DNA of 64,000 nucleotides from NCBI RefSeq assembly GCF_918797505.1, contig NC_092796.1, positions 1,302,001 through 1,366,000 of the forward strand. The letters run 5' to 3'. Each line of letters opens with the position of its first letter. The stretch's first letter is position 1. Positions 56,248-64,000 of this stretch are shown one piece after another. The notes beneath the pieces are model-generated. The model saw only the letters and a program-made list of their open reading frames with translations. It searched no databases and was not told the origin of the DNA. Both the position numbers and the translations under genes were made by a program. Source of the stretch: Bemisia tabaci (taxonomy: Eukaryota; Arthropoda; Insecta; Hemiptera; Aleyrodidae).

Positions 56248-58018
56248 AGATATAGAGGGACGAGTTTTAAGAGTAAAAATTGGTAAAGTATCCAAAATTC
56301 CCGGTGAAAAATATCTGTTGGGCAATTATGTGATTTCACAAGGATTTTTTTTCTCCTTATTAGAGAAGAATGCGATAAAAGTGCATGCATTTTTTCTAGA
56401 ACCCTCGATGAAAACAGATAACTTCGTTCTGGCCGACCTGAAAGAAGTCAAGTTAAAAGCGTGATTACGGAGACTGCATTTGAATAACACTGTTGGACTG
56501 CAGGATGTAAAATACCGCGGGTCCATAGTCCATACCAGGCATCTTACGAGAAATTTCCTCCTAATAGCATAACATTCAGGTTTGCTTCGCGACCTTCCTT
56601 CAAGTTCCGATTTAAAAACAAAAAAAAAAAAATTATCAGGGCTCAAATAGATTCCAACTAAAGAAGTACTATGGATATTGTGGTATACTGAAGAACGTTC
56701 TCTTTTCATGGATGCCGAAGAAACTCTTTCCTGGGACTCATTTCGTTCTTTGCGCACTATATACCCTGACTTTATCTTAGGATTGTTGCAAGAATTATTT
56801 TCATACAACCAGAGTCAAAAAACGTGAAAATAAGAGAGCATCAAACGATTTGTCGAGAAATTAAGTTGTTTTCATCCCTGAGTCCATGAATCTGTGGAAA
56901 TGGGACAAGTTTCCGGATCACCCTATAACTAATGTACTCAAAGAAGCACAAAAAAATCAGCTGTGGATTTTGTGTGTACAGAAAGCTTTGGGGCGCGGGA
57001 GGACGCGGCTGAATCGATAAAAAATTCATTAGGCAAATGGATAAGATGCCTGCGGTTTTGCCGCTAAACACACGAAGACAAATCATCGGTTTAACAGGAT
57101 TCGCAGCAATGGTGTCACGTTGGGTCCTAAAGGAAGAGCCGCATTGTTGATTCTAATTGGAATCCGATTGATCTCCTGTTATTTTTATGGAGAGTTCGTT
57201 GTTTTCCGGACGGAAAAAAACGTAACCGTGTACTTCAGCGTCGCAAAATTTCCAAACGATAACTATACTATTTGAACCGGGGACCCGCTTGGCATTTCTG
57301 TTGGAGATTTTGCTCATTTTCCTTCAAAAAAATTAGTTGAATTTTTGATAGTCAATTGCTCAGTGATATTCTTATAAAAATTGAACTGTTTGAAGCAGTT
57401 TATGACGCAACCTTGGAAAACGTTCGTTCATCTGGGAAATGAAGTTATAGGCGGGATGAACAACAATTGACAATTTTATTTTGAATCTTCAATGGTAGAA
57501 ATAGATTAGAATAACTTGCAATTTCTGCTTTATTTCTGATTGGGGCGTTGGAGTTTCCTTTATGACTCGTAATCAAGGAGGTCGATTCATGTCGAATTCA
57601 TTCCTGTCAACGTTTAGATTTTTGTTGAATTTTATCCTTTTGACGTTTAGTTGAAGGATGCCGTTTGAGAGGTGTCAAGAAAAATTTTCGATCCTGCACT
57701 CTAATATCAAACCATTTACTAGCGAAATGACCAGAGCGTAAAAATCTCAAAAACCCTAGCTCCTCTTGTTCATTACGACTTCAGCAGGCCTTTTAAGTTA
57801 TTGGCGCTTAAGCCTTTCTTACAGAGGACCGTTCCGATTACTAAAAAGCCCTTTATAAAGTTGGAACAATGTCACATAATCAAAAACTAAGATTGCCATT
57901 AGAGGAAAATGATGCGTTCTTCCTTAGGAATTTCGACAACTCTGCAATTGGTTCATATGGTTCTTGAGTTAGACGTACGCACATTACGTACTCCTTAGTT
58001 CCTTTGGATTTAAAAACT
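56248..58018. other. non-coding stretch
   Basis: A 160-aa minus-strand frame (56326-56808) was examined. It is of mixed composition and includes a run of Phe from an A-tract near 56620. No domain. Nothing else recognised. Confidence 0.35.
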
Positions 58019-58275
58019 ACTGAGAAAAAAAGTTCGGTCATACGAACCGAATGTACAGTGATCAATATCGGCCGTATTGTTCGGTTCGTGCGACCGCTCT
58101 CTCGATTCAATCATGCAACCGTGTTTTATCGTTGGTTCTGTTCGGTTTGAATGTTCGGTTGGATGAACCGAGGATACGGTTCCCAGAACCGAGAGAACGG
58201 TTACATGAACCGAACAATGCGGCCGATATTGAACACCGTACATTCGGTTCACTTGACCGAAGTTTTTTTCTCAGT
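58019..58275. repeat. foldback element rich in GAACCG motifs
   Basis: The left arm ACTGAGAAAAAAAGTTCGGT, CGAACCGAATGTACAGTG, TCAATATCGGCCG, TTGTTCGGTTC, CCGCTCTCTCG is repeated inverted on the right: CGAGAGAACGG, GAACCGAACAA, CGGCCGATATTGA, CACCGTACATTCGGTTCAC, GACCGAAGTTTTTTTCTCAG. Arms are about 95 bp, total 257 bp. Three small frames on both strands are shadows of the symmetry. Confidence 0.85.
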
Positions 58276-58750
58276 ATAGTTCTATGCAATTTGACGTGGT
58301 ACTGCTTCAAATTACAGTAAAAATAACGAATGGAGCGGCAGTTTCAACTGCTCCCTGAGCTTCCAGCGGTAAAATCACGAGAATCTGGGAATCATACGTT
58401 TGCGAGAGACTGAACATCGATCAAACGAACAAACGTTTAGTTCATTGAGGCGATGAGGAAGCTGAGCCGTTAGCCTGTGAGGGCAAACTTTACGGCCGCG
58501 TAGACCGCGTGGCCGGAGCGCGGTTAGGGACGACCCTGGTGCGGAAGGGATGTTGATTTGCGGTTTTGATTGACGTATATCGGGCAGGGAGCGGGGGGAG
58601 GGGGAGGGGTTGTCTGGTGAAATCCGCGGCTCACCGAGGGGGCGCCTCGATGCACGGTGCGACGCGGCGGTGCGGTCGCTGCGCCATTGTTCCGTGACCT
58701 TGTATGTGGGTGCGTGTGAGTGCGATCCTCCGATTTTGAGGACACCCGTC
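58276..58750. other. non-coding stretch
   Basis: GC-rich with overlapping antisense frames up to 133 aa and no domain. Nothing recognised. Confidence 0.35.
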
Positions 58751-58926
58751 CGCACGGAAAAAATGAAATTGCTCATTCAACAATTTTGTATTTACAACGA
58801 GCGTCCGACATGCTTTAATGTTGATTTTACAATAAAAAAATGCTAATTTAACCACCCCTGAGGTGAAATTAGCTGGATATTTTTAACAGTCAAATTGTTA
58901 AATCAGCAATCCATTTTTGCCGTGCG
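58751..58926. repeat. foldback element family D, copy 3
   Basis: CGCACGGAAAAAATGAAATT at the left and the inverse end GCAATCCATTTTTGCCGTGC at the right, with CCACCCCTGAGGTGAAATTA in the middle. 176 bp. Confidence 0.8.
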
Positions 58927-60064
58927 GCAAGATTTGACCGGGCTACAGTGTCCACGGATCTTCAGGTGAACCTACATCGGAACTAAATTAGTAACACACT
59001 GAAACATCGAACAAATTTTGCTTAGTTATTGATTTTACCAAACATTTTGGCGAAACGAAAGGTTCAAAACACCCAGAGCCACATTCCGTGGTTGCCCTCG
59101 CCAAAGAGCGTAACCGCAATTCACTGTTACAAGATCCCCCCCCCCCCCCCCTCCCGACGAGTAGTGGCACTTTCACGAAGAGCAGAGGCTTCTTTCGATA
59201 AAACTTTCCGGTCAAACGCTTCTGAGCCCATTTTCTCAAAACTTCATTTTTCCACCTAAGCTCTCTTCACTATCACGGCAGAGACGTCTGAGTCCATACA
59301 TTGGGTATGTTACAAAGAAAAATCAGGACCGCCGATCGGGATCCCTGAGGTCCCTGCCGTTCACCCCCTGGGAACATCTATTTAGAGAAGCTTTCGCAGT
59401 TCGGATAGCTGGAACTCCCTATACGCGTCCACTTAGCGAGAGTGACACGCGGCATGTTCTTTCAATTAGCTCGACTCGGTGCCGCCCACGCTCGCGATCC
59501 CGCGGAAGTCAGAACACGCCGATGCACGAAGGATGAGCGGCCACCTTCACCGCGTCGCCACTCTCATTGAAAATCCTGGGTTTCTCCGTTGTATCTAGGG
59601 AGATTTGCTGGAAATCCGGCAACGCTGAGGTCGTTCTCGTTGGGTCTATTTGCATCGCGGTTGCAGGCCTCCGGGCTGTTGGCCGTTCGCGCTCCGGCTC
59701 CTCTTCCGCCGCGACGGCCGAGAGAGGACCAAGTGCATTTCTGCATGAGCCATGATTAGCACATGCTTTCATGGGTCTCGAGGCTCATCCCAGCATGCGC
59801 TTACAGCACGCTTCGCTATCTTGGCAGTCTTCATGCCACGCGAGTTCCCGCTGGAGCAGTGGTCACACTCATCCATATTCCTCGATATTAATCGGAAATG
59901 ACGTAAATATTGACGGAAATGGACAGGTCCTCATGTTATTTCCAGTATATTGGCCGCTAAGAACACTTCTTCGGCGGCGTGTGGACATGGGCGGAACTAA
60001 GGCATGTTTGTGGGGGCCGGAGCTAGAAGGGAACTTCATTATACAGGGGAATTAAGGAGCTGAC
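58927..60064. other. non-coding stretch
   Basis: C-run at about 59135-59150. Antisense-overlapping frames in the GC-rich patch 59500-59760 are unsupported. No gene recognised. Confidence 0.35.
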
Positions 60065-60270
60065 TGTTGAAATTGATAGACAAATCGATAGACAAAGAAG
60101 ACGTAAGTAGTTAGAAAAAGTGAGACCCCAGCAAAAACACGTCAAAACACATTATGACCACACTGCAAAGTGAGACCCCACAAAAACACTCCCATGCTGA
60201 CAACACTAGAGCCTACGGACGTCAGAACACATTGTGACAACACTCTAGAGCAATCTTTTGCTATGGAGAA
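60065..60270. repeat. family E single arm followed by a short direct repeat
   Basis: TTGAAATTGATAGACAAATC and GATAGACAAAGAAGACG repeat the arm seen at 8074. After it, GTGAGACCCCAGCAAAAACA with ACACATTATGACCACAC recurs as GTGAGACCCCACAAAAACAC with ACACATTGTGACAACAC within about 120 bp. Confidence 0.55.
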
Positions 60271-60358
60271 ACCCGTTTCCACACCACCATAGAGGTAGGG
60301 TTATCAGCGCGTTTTTTTTTTAAGTGGTATCCCCAGTAGGCCTATTCCACTAGATGAT

Positions 60359-60364
60359 TTTATT
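60359..60364 (-). terminator. polyadenylation signal AATAAA for the tryptophan-repeat gene
   Basis: AATAAA read on the minus strand, about 43 nt beyond the stop codon at 60407-60409. Position and sequence are right for 3' end formation, but six-base matches also occur by chance in AT-rich DNA. Confidence 0.5.
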
Positions 60365-60406
60365 ACTTTACATCACAAAAGAAACATCTATGTAACTATG
60401 ATATAA

Positions 60407-60901
60407 CTAATCCTTGGGACAATTTTCGAGAATAAAGTCATTCGACACGTCTTGATATTTGACAATATTTTCCCAATCCACTTTATGTTTGAATTTTTCG
60501 ATAAATCTTTCTGACATTTTTTGATAACGTGATGCAATTTTCCAGTCTAGAAGATAACTGAATTCTTCCATTTCTTTCTCAGATAGAAGAATTTTTGATG
60601 AAATTAAATCCCAACATTTATTTAATGCCACACCATGAGAACGAATAAAGTCTATTGACAGATGACAGTTGTTTAGAAGCAAACGTCGGAAATCTAATCG
60701 ATGCGAGTGGTTATGAAGAATATTTTCTGGAGTGTTAGGATTATTAGACATTTCATCGAAGTCGATGTATGATGAAATCTCTTCTACGAGCTGGTATGAC
60801 AATTTGTCTGATTTACCAGCTTCAGCTACTTTGGAAGTCAGGACTGGATCCTGCAAAAGCAAGTTCCAGTTGACGTAGCTCCTCAGAAATTTAAGACTCA
60901 T
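60407..60901 (-). CDS. tryptophan-repeat family protein (entomopoxvirus-like), single exon
   Basis: 164 residues from the Met at 60901 (the frame is open seven codons further upstream, but without ATG). The protein is made of repeats of about 23 residues, each starting hydrophobic-Asp/Asn-aromatic: W12, F48, F71, W97, W120 and W143 (spacings 36, 23, 26, 23, 23). The last units read LDWKIASRYQKMSERFIEKF and VDWENIVKYQDVSNDFILEN. This W..I...Q..S..FI pattern is what I know from the tryptophan-repeat family of entomopoxviruses and some other large DNA viruses; its molecular role is not known to me. A canonical AATAAA on the minus strand lies about 43 nt after the stop (60359-60364), and a TATA-like ACATAAAAGG lies 80-90 nt before the ATG (60980-60989). 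This fits an intronless, possibly transcribed gene. There is no signal peptide or membrane segment. Viral ancestry is inferred from the repeat pattern; it could instead be an insect family with similar repeats. Confidence 0.7.
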   Translation of the reverse strand: MSLKFLRSYVNWNLLLQDPVLTSKVAEAGKSDKLSYQLVEEISSYIDFDEMSNNPNTPENILHNHSHRLDFRRLLLNNCHLSIDFIRSHGVALNKCWDLISSKILLSEKEMEEFSYLLDWKIASRYQKMSERFIEKFKHKVDWENIVKYQDVSNDFILENCPKD

Positions 60902-60922
60902 TTTTTGATTCCACTCCTCCAA

Positions 60923-61447
60923 CGATCAAGATCCTTTAAGCTCCAGGAAGCGAATGAAAAAATCCAGAAGAGAGTAGTCCTTTTATGTTACACTGCAGCT
61001 TACGCTTACAAAACATAGTATCCTAAGTGCATAGGAACAGTTGTTTCATTATACAAGGTCAATGTCAGAGGAGGCGTGCGCCACTCGCAAGACAGTAATT
61101 ATTTTCTCTAGTTGAAACTTCCGCAAGTCATCGCCAATTTGCAACGACTAGATAACTCAATCATAGCTCACGAATTCCGTAACACATGGAGCTCAGCATG
61201 AGAGCTGGAATGACGTACTAGGCGCGCAAGACACTAACAGATTATTATTCACTTCTTAAGCGGAGGAAACCTCGCGCGAATTGCATAGCGGAAGGTCAGT
61301 CTACGGCCCCCCTCATACCACGAGTACTTTATTCACGACTACTTTATTCTTCCACATTTAATTGAATGAGCAACAAGGAAGAATAAATTTTCCCACTTCC
61401 ACGTTTTAATCAAACAAGCACACTTAAAACGTCATCAACTTTAACAT
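60923..61447. other. upstream region of the tryptophan-repeat gene, no other gene
   Basis: Includes the TATA-like ACATAAAAGG (minus strand, 60980-60989). Nothing else recognised up to the plus-strand promoter-like module. Confidence 0.35.
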
Positions 61448-61545
61448 TATAAAAAGAGCGAGCTACATACCTCTTGCTTTCAGTTCTATTTTTCTTGGGC
61501 TCCTCCCCTGTTCTCCGACCGCACTCCGCCTGATACCCGTAAGTT
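61448..61545 (+). promoter_or_regulatory. TATA/initiator module with a possible 5' splice donor
   Basis: TATAAAAA at 61448 is followed 34 bases later by TTTCAGTTC, matching the arthropod initiator TCAGTT (A at 61482). About 58 bases further on, CCCGTAAGTTTTT (61537-61549) fits a 5' splice donor. This would make a short non-coding first exon whose gene runs into the C-tract and the assembly gap. A similar spacing recurs at 62203. No transcript evidence is available here. Confidence 0.4.
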
Positions 61546-61563
61546 TTTCTACACTACTAACGC

Positions 61564-61609
61564 GCCCCCCCCCCCCCCCCATCTCCCCCCCATCCCCCCC
61601 CATCTAATC
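61564..61609. repeat. C-rich low-complexity tract at the gap edge
   Basis: A long C-run followed by CATCTCCCCCCCATCCCC-type sequence up to the first N. Such sequence commonly stops assemblies. Confidence 0.8.
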
Positions 61610-62109
61610 NNNNNNNNNNNNNNNNNNNNNNNNNNNNNNNNNNNNNNNNNNNNNNNNNNNNNNNNNNNNNNNNNNNNNNNNNNNNNNNNNNNNNNNNNNN
61701 NNNNNNNNNNNNNNNNNNNNNNNNNNNNNNNNNNNNNNNNNNNNNNNNNNNNNNNNNNNNNNNNNNNNNNNNNNNNNNNNNNNNNNNNNNNNNNNNNNNN
61801 NNNNNNNNNNNNNNNNNNNNNNNNNNNNNNNNNNNNNNNNNNNNNNNNNNNNNNNNNNNNNNNNNNNNNNNNNNNNNNNNNNNNNNNNNNNNNNNNNNNN
61901 NNNNNNNNNNNNNNNNNNNNNNNNNNNNNNNNNNNNNNNNNNNNNNNNNNNNNNNNNNNNNNNNNNNNNNNNNNNNNNNNNNNNNNNNNNNNNNNNNNNN
62001 NNNNNNNNNNNNNNNNNNNNNNNNNNNNNNNNNNNNNNNNNNNNNNNNNNNNNNNNNNNNNNNNNNNNNNNNNNNNNNNNNNNNNNNNNNNNNNNNNNNN
62101 NNNNNNNNN
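61610..62109. other. assembly gap of 500 N
   Basis: Exactly 500 undefined bases, probably a fixed-size placeholder rather than a measured length. Features on the two sides should not be assumed to be at their true distance. Confidence 0.98.
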
Positions 62110-62202
62110 GTTTACCTCAGCAATGACGTGTTTAAGGAACTACCTTGAAGGCTTTCCATATCAAAGTTGACTGAGTAAATAGAGCTTTTGAGCTTATTGA
62201 GC

Positions 62203-62240
62203 TATAAAAACCCTCTGCAAACCTCTGGTTCCTACCAGTT
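62203..62240 (+). promoter_or_regulatory. second TATA/initiator module
   Basis: TATAAAAA at 62203 and ACCAGTTC with A at 62237, again 34 bases apart. The following CTCACACC / CACTCACCACTGG stretch has no long open frame apart from a 73-aa one without a domain. Confidence 0.35.
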
Positions 62241-62599
62241 CGCCTCACACCAAACTCCTGCACTCACCACTGGACGCACCTCAGAGGACCAACGCCACGC
62301 TGATCTTGGAAGAACTCACACCAACCGCGGACTCTATCTCCACATATCTCACCGACTTCAATCACCGACTTCAATCACCTCACCCCCCCCCCCCGATCCA
62401 AGACGCTGAATACAAAAGTTGGATAGCATGAAGCCGTTCACATCACCTATGCTGACACTTAAAGGAAGCGGAAAAATACTTCATTACATCGTTTAAGATA
62501 ATGATTTTCCATACCACACATGAGGTAGGCTTACCTTTTTTCATCTAGTAGACCCCAGTAAAATGACCTCGCAATTCCACCCCAAGGTCATAGCTCGCC

Positions 62600-62841
62600 A
62601 GTCACCAGGAGCTACATACCTTTGTCTTCAGTCCATTTTTTCCACTCGAGACGACTGCACTCCGGGTTTGAGTAAAATGCAAGCTCATATGTGCAAATGG
62701 AACTACTTAAAGGAAGCGAAATCTAACTGTAATGCTCAATATTGCTTTCAGGAAACTAACAATGAACAGGAAGCAATAGCTAAAAACGAGTGTCCCAGCC
62801 TTAGACTGTGTAAGGTGTGCAGCGGCCCTAGAATTTTGTGA
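62600..62841 (+). other. duplicated module with a short Cys-containing open frame
   Basis: GGAGCTACATACCTTTGTCT with TCAGTCC at about 62609-62634 resembles the first-exon segment at 61460-61487 (GAGCTACATACCTCTTGCTT, TCAGTTC), but the TATA element is replaced. The open frame continues with HMCKWNYLKEAKS and several Cys residues to a stop near 62841. GCTTTCAGGAAAC at about 62745 could equally be a splice acceptor. It may be an exon, a decayed gene copy or a repeat; unrecognised. Confidence 0.3.
62668..62729 (+). repeat. direct repeat (partner 63939-64000)
   Basis: TTTGAGTAAAATGCA, TCATATGTGCAAATGGAACT and ACTTAAAGGAAGCGAAATCT are identical or nearly so in both places. The partner runs off the end of the window, so the repeat is longer than shown. 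Confidence 0.85.
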
Positions 62842-62869
62842 CAGATCGGATGACGGTCAGTGTGCGTCA

Positions 62870-63058
62870 TCTACCGAAGCTCCTCAGCAACTCGTATCTC
62901 ATCATTTCCTACCCTACATACTCTGTATAAAAATACACCACTACTAACATGTTGATTTTATAGCGCTTCCGTGCGCTCTGCGACACCCAACCGCCACTGA
63001 TAGCGATCCTACCAAAGTTCGTCAGCAACTCGTATCTCATCTTTTCCTGCCCTACTCC
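62870..63058. repeat. short direct repeat at the 3' side of the old LINE
   Basis: CAGCAACTCGTATCTCATCA with TTTCCTACCCTAC near 62886 recurs as CAGCAACTCGTATCTCATCT with TTTCCTGCCCTAC near 63024, about 138 bp apart. Confidence 0.65.
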
Positions 63059-63610
63059 ATCAATCCATGAAATGTCCGGCAACCTCCACGTTTTTGTCAG
63101 GGACCCAATCCAGAAACTTCTTGAGCAACCTATCATCTGGCACCCTTTTGCACATGCTCATACTAGACAAGGTGCTCGTGAAAATGTCATGCTCTATGTT
63201 CTTTTCGAGGACAATAATTTCAAGTATCCTTTCATTACGAACTTGATCCTTCCATGACACTCCCACCGATCTACACCAGAAGTCCATCTCGGTTGTCTTA
63301 AGAATGTGCTAGGTTTGTTTCCTCAATTGTCATACCTCACGCTGCTACAGGTTAATATGCTTTTTATGGTGGAGTTGTAAACGCTGTTCTTCTTAACTTT
63401 GGATACAGTCTGCTCCCAAAGAGTACCAATCATCATTCAAGTGGCTTTCCTTCGCTGTAGATTATTATATCTTTGATTTGCCTTCTCCAATTTTCCATCG
63501 GATATTAGGCGCACACCTAGGGATTTGTATTGTTCACAACCTCTAATTCTCTGGCAAGAACTGTGGACTTTGGGACGGTTTTTCTCTTAGATGCTATTCT
63601 TCCTCTTAAC
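62930..63610 (-). pseudogene. old relic of a LINE reverse transcriptase C-terminus
   Basis: Minus-strand pieces line up with the fragment at 24890-25696. MDFWCRSVGVSWKDQVRNER corresponds to MDFWRRSAGISRRERVRNER, and the next block (EHDI ... PDDRLLKKFLDWVP) to the HDI ... ADTRLPKKVLEWVP region. Further upstream the nucleotide sequence still follows the same order through the GTATTGTTCACAAC region (about 63528-63541). Frames are broken in several places, and divergence is much greater than in the first fragment, so this is an older copy. Confidence 0.7.
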
Positions 63611-63938
63611 GAGCAATTTTCTAACTTTTATCTAGGCTTGTTTGTATGCTGTCTTATCTGCGGCGCTTCTTGAACCCAAGAAGTTGTGTTACCTTTTCCT
63701 TTTCTCAGTGATTTCTCCTTCGATGTCCCTGAAATTGTCGAGCCAATCACGAGTGGAATATTCAGTGCTCATATTCTGTTTACCATTGAACATACAACAC
63801 TTGAAGGAAGCGATGAAACTTCATCACATCATTCATGATCCATATACCGTCTCAGAGTAGAGACCCAAGTTAACAAGTCCTTCTCATATGTAATGCATAA
63901 TATTACTTTCGAAAATGCATAAAAACGTCTACCTTCGG
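63611..63938. other. non-coding stretch, partly duplicated
   Basis: CTTGAAGGAAGCGATGAAAC with TTCATCACATC near 63803 resembles CTTAAAGGAAGCGGAAAAAT with TTCATTACATC near 62457. ATGTAATGCATAATATTACT near 63889 resembles CTGTAATGCTCAATATTGCT near 62728. These are parts of the same duplicated region. No gene called. Confidence 0.4.
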
Positions 63939-64000
63939 AATTTGAGTAAAATGCATGGTCATATGTGCAAATGGAACTACTTAAAGGAAGCGAAATCTAA
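63939..64000 (+). repeat. direct repeat, cut by the window edge
   Basis: Second copy of 62668-62729; it also encodes HMCKWNYLKEAKS in the same reading. It ends at the last base of the window without reaching a boundary. Confidence 0.85.

Noticed and set aside
56326..56808. 160-aa minus-strand frame
   Set aside because: No domain, no coding-like codon use, contains an A-tract read as Phe.
59735..59800. Possible sixth family B hairpin (CATGGGTCTCGAGGCTCAT resembles its loop)
   Set aside because: Neither terminal arm (ATTGGACGTATTTC or its inverse) is present, so the resemblance is too short.

Overview
This is a window of nuclear DNA from an animal, almost certainly an insect. It has no operon-like gene packing. 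Most apparent open frames are short and overlap on several frames and strands. It is crowded with foldback elements, miniature transposons, tandem repeats, homopolymer tracts and retrotransposons. One assembly gap of exactly 500 N lies at 61610-62109. From memory, several repeat families (the ATTGGACGTATTTCTGCC foldback, the ACTGCCGTGCTAAGG miniature element, the TTGAAATTGATAGACAAAG repeat) resemble repeats seen in whitefly (Bemisia tabaci) sequence. A hemipteran such as a whitefly is therefore my best guess; this is an inference, not something proven here.

Layout. 1-9.5 kb: non-coding DNA with miniature elements, including an intact non-autonomous hAT-like element at 6553-7373 with an 8-bp target duplication. 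9.5-13.2 kb: a weak candidate exon, a tandem array of about 161 bp per unit (9755-10470) and a second array of about 203 bp per unit (12435-13150). 16.9-22.5 kb: a second hAT-like copy split by a young BEL/Pao LTR retrotransposon (17140-21958). The retrotransposon has two identical 159-bp LTRs, a 5-bp target duplication and one open frame that fuses a gag segment directly to reverse transcriptase. 22.7-26.4 kb: more miniature elements and a frameshifted non-LTR retrotransposon fragment on the minus strand. 26.4-60 kb: gene-poor DNA with further copies of the same repeat families. 60.4-60.9 kb: the only plausible intact non-transposon gene, a small single-exon minus-strand gene whose product is built from about 23-residue tryptophan/phenylalanine repeats like those of entomopoxvirus tryptophan-repeat proteins. 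61.4-64 kb: two TATA/initiator-like modules on either side of the gap, duplicated short modules and an old non-LTR relic.

The repeats record their own history. The BEL element sits in one hAT-like copy (16876-22541), and the unoccupied target is visible in another copy (46508-47328). That copy in turn sits in a sequence whose unoccupied relative, carrying a single copy of the 8-bp target, lies at 53701-53830. Two nested insertions can therefore be dated relative to each other inside this window. No tRNA, rRNA, CRISPR array or multi-exon gene could be supported by reading alone.
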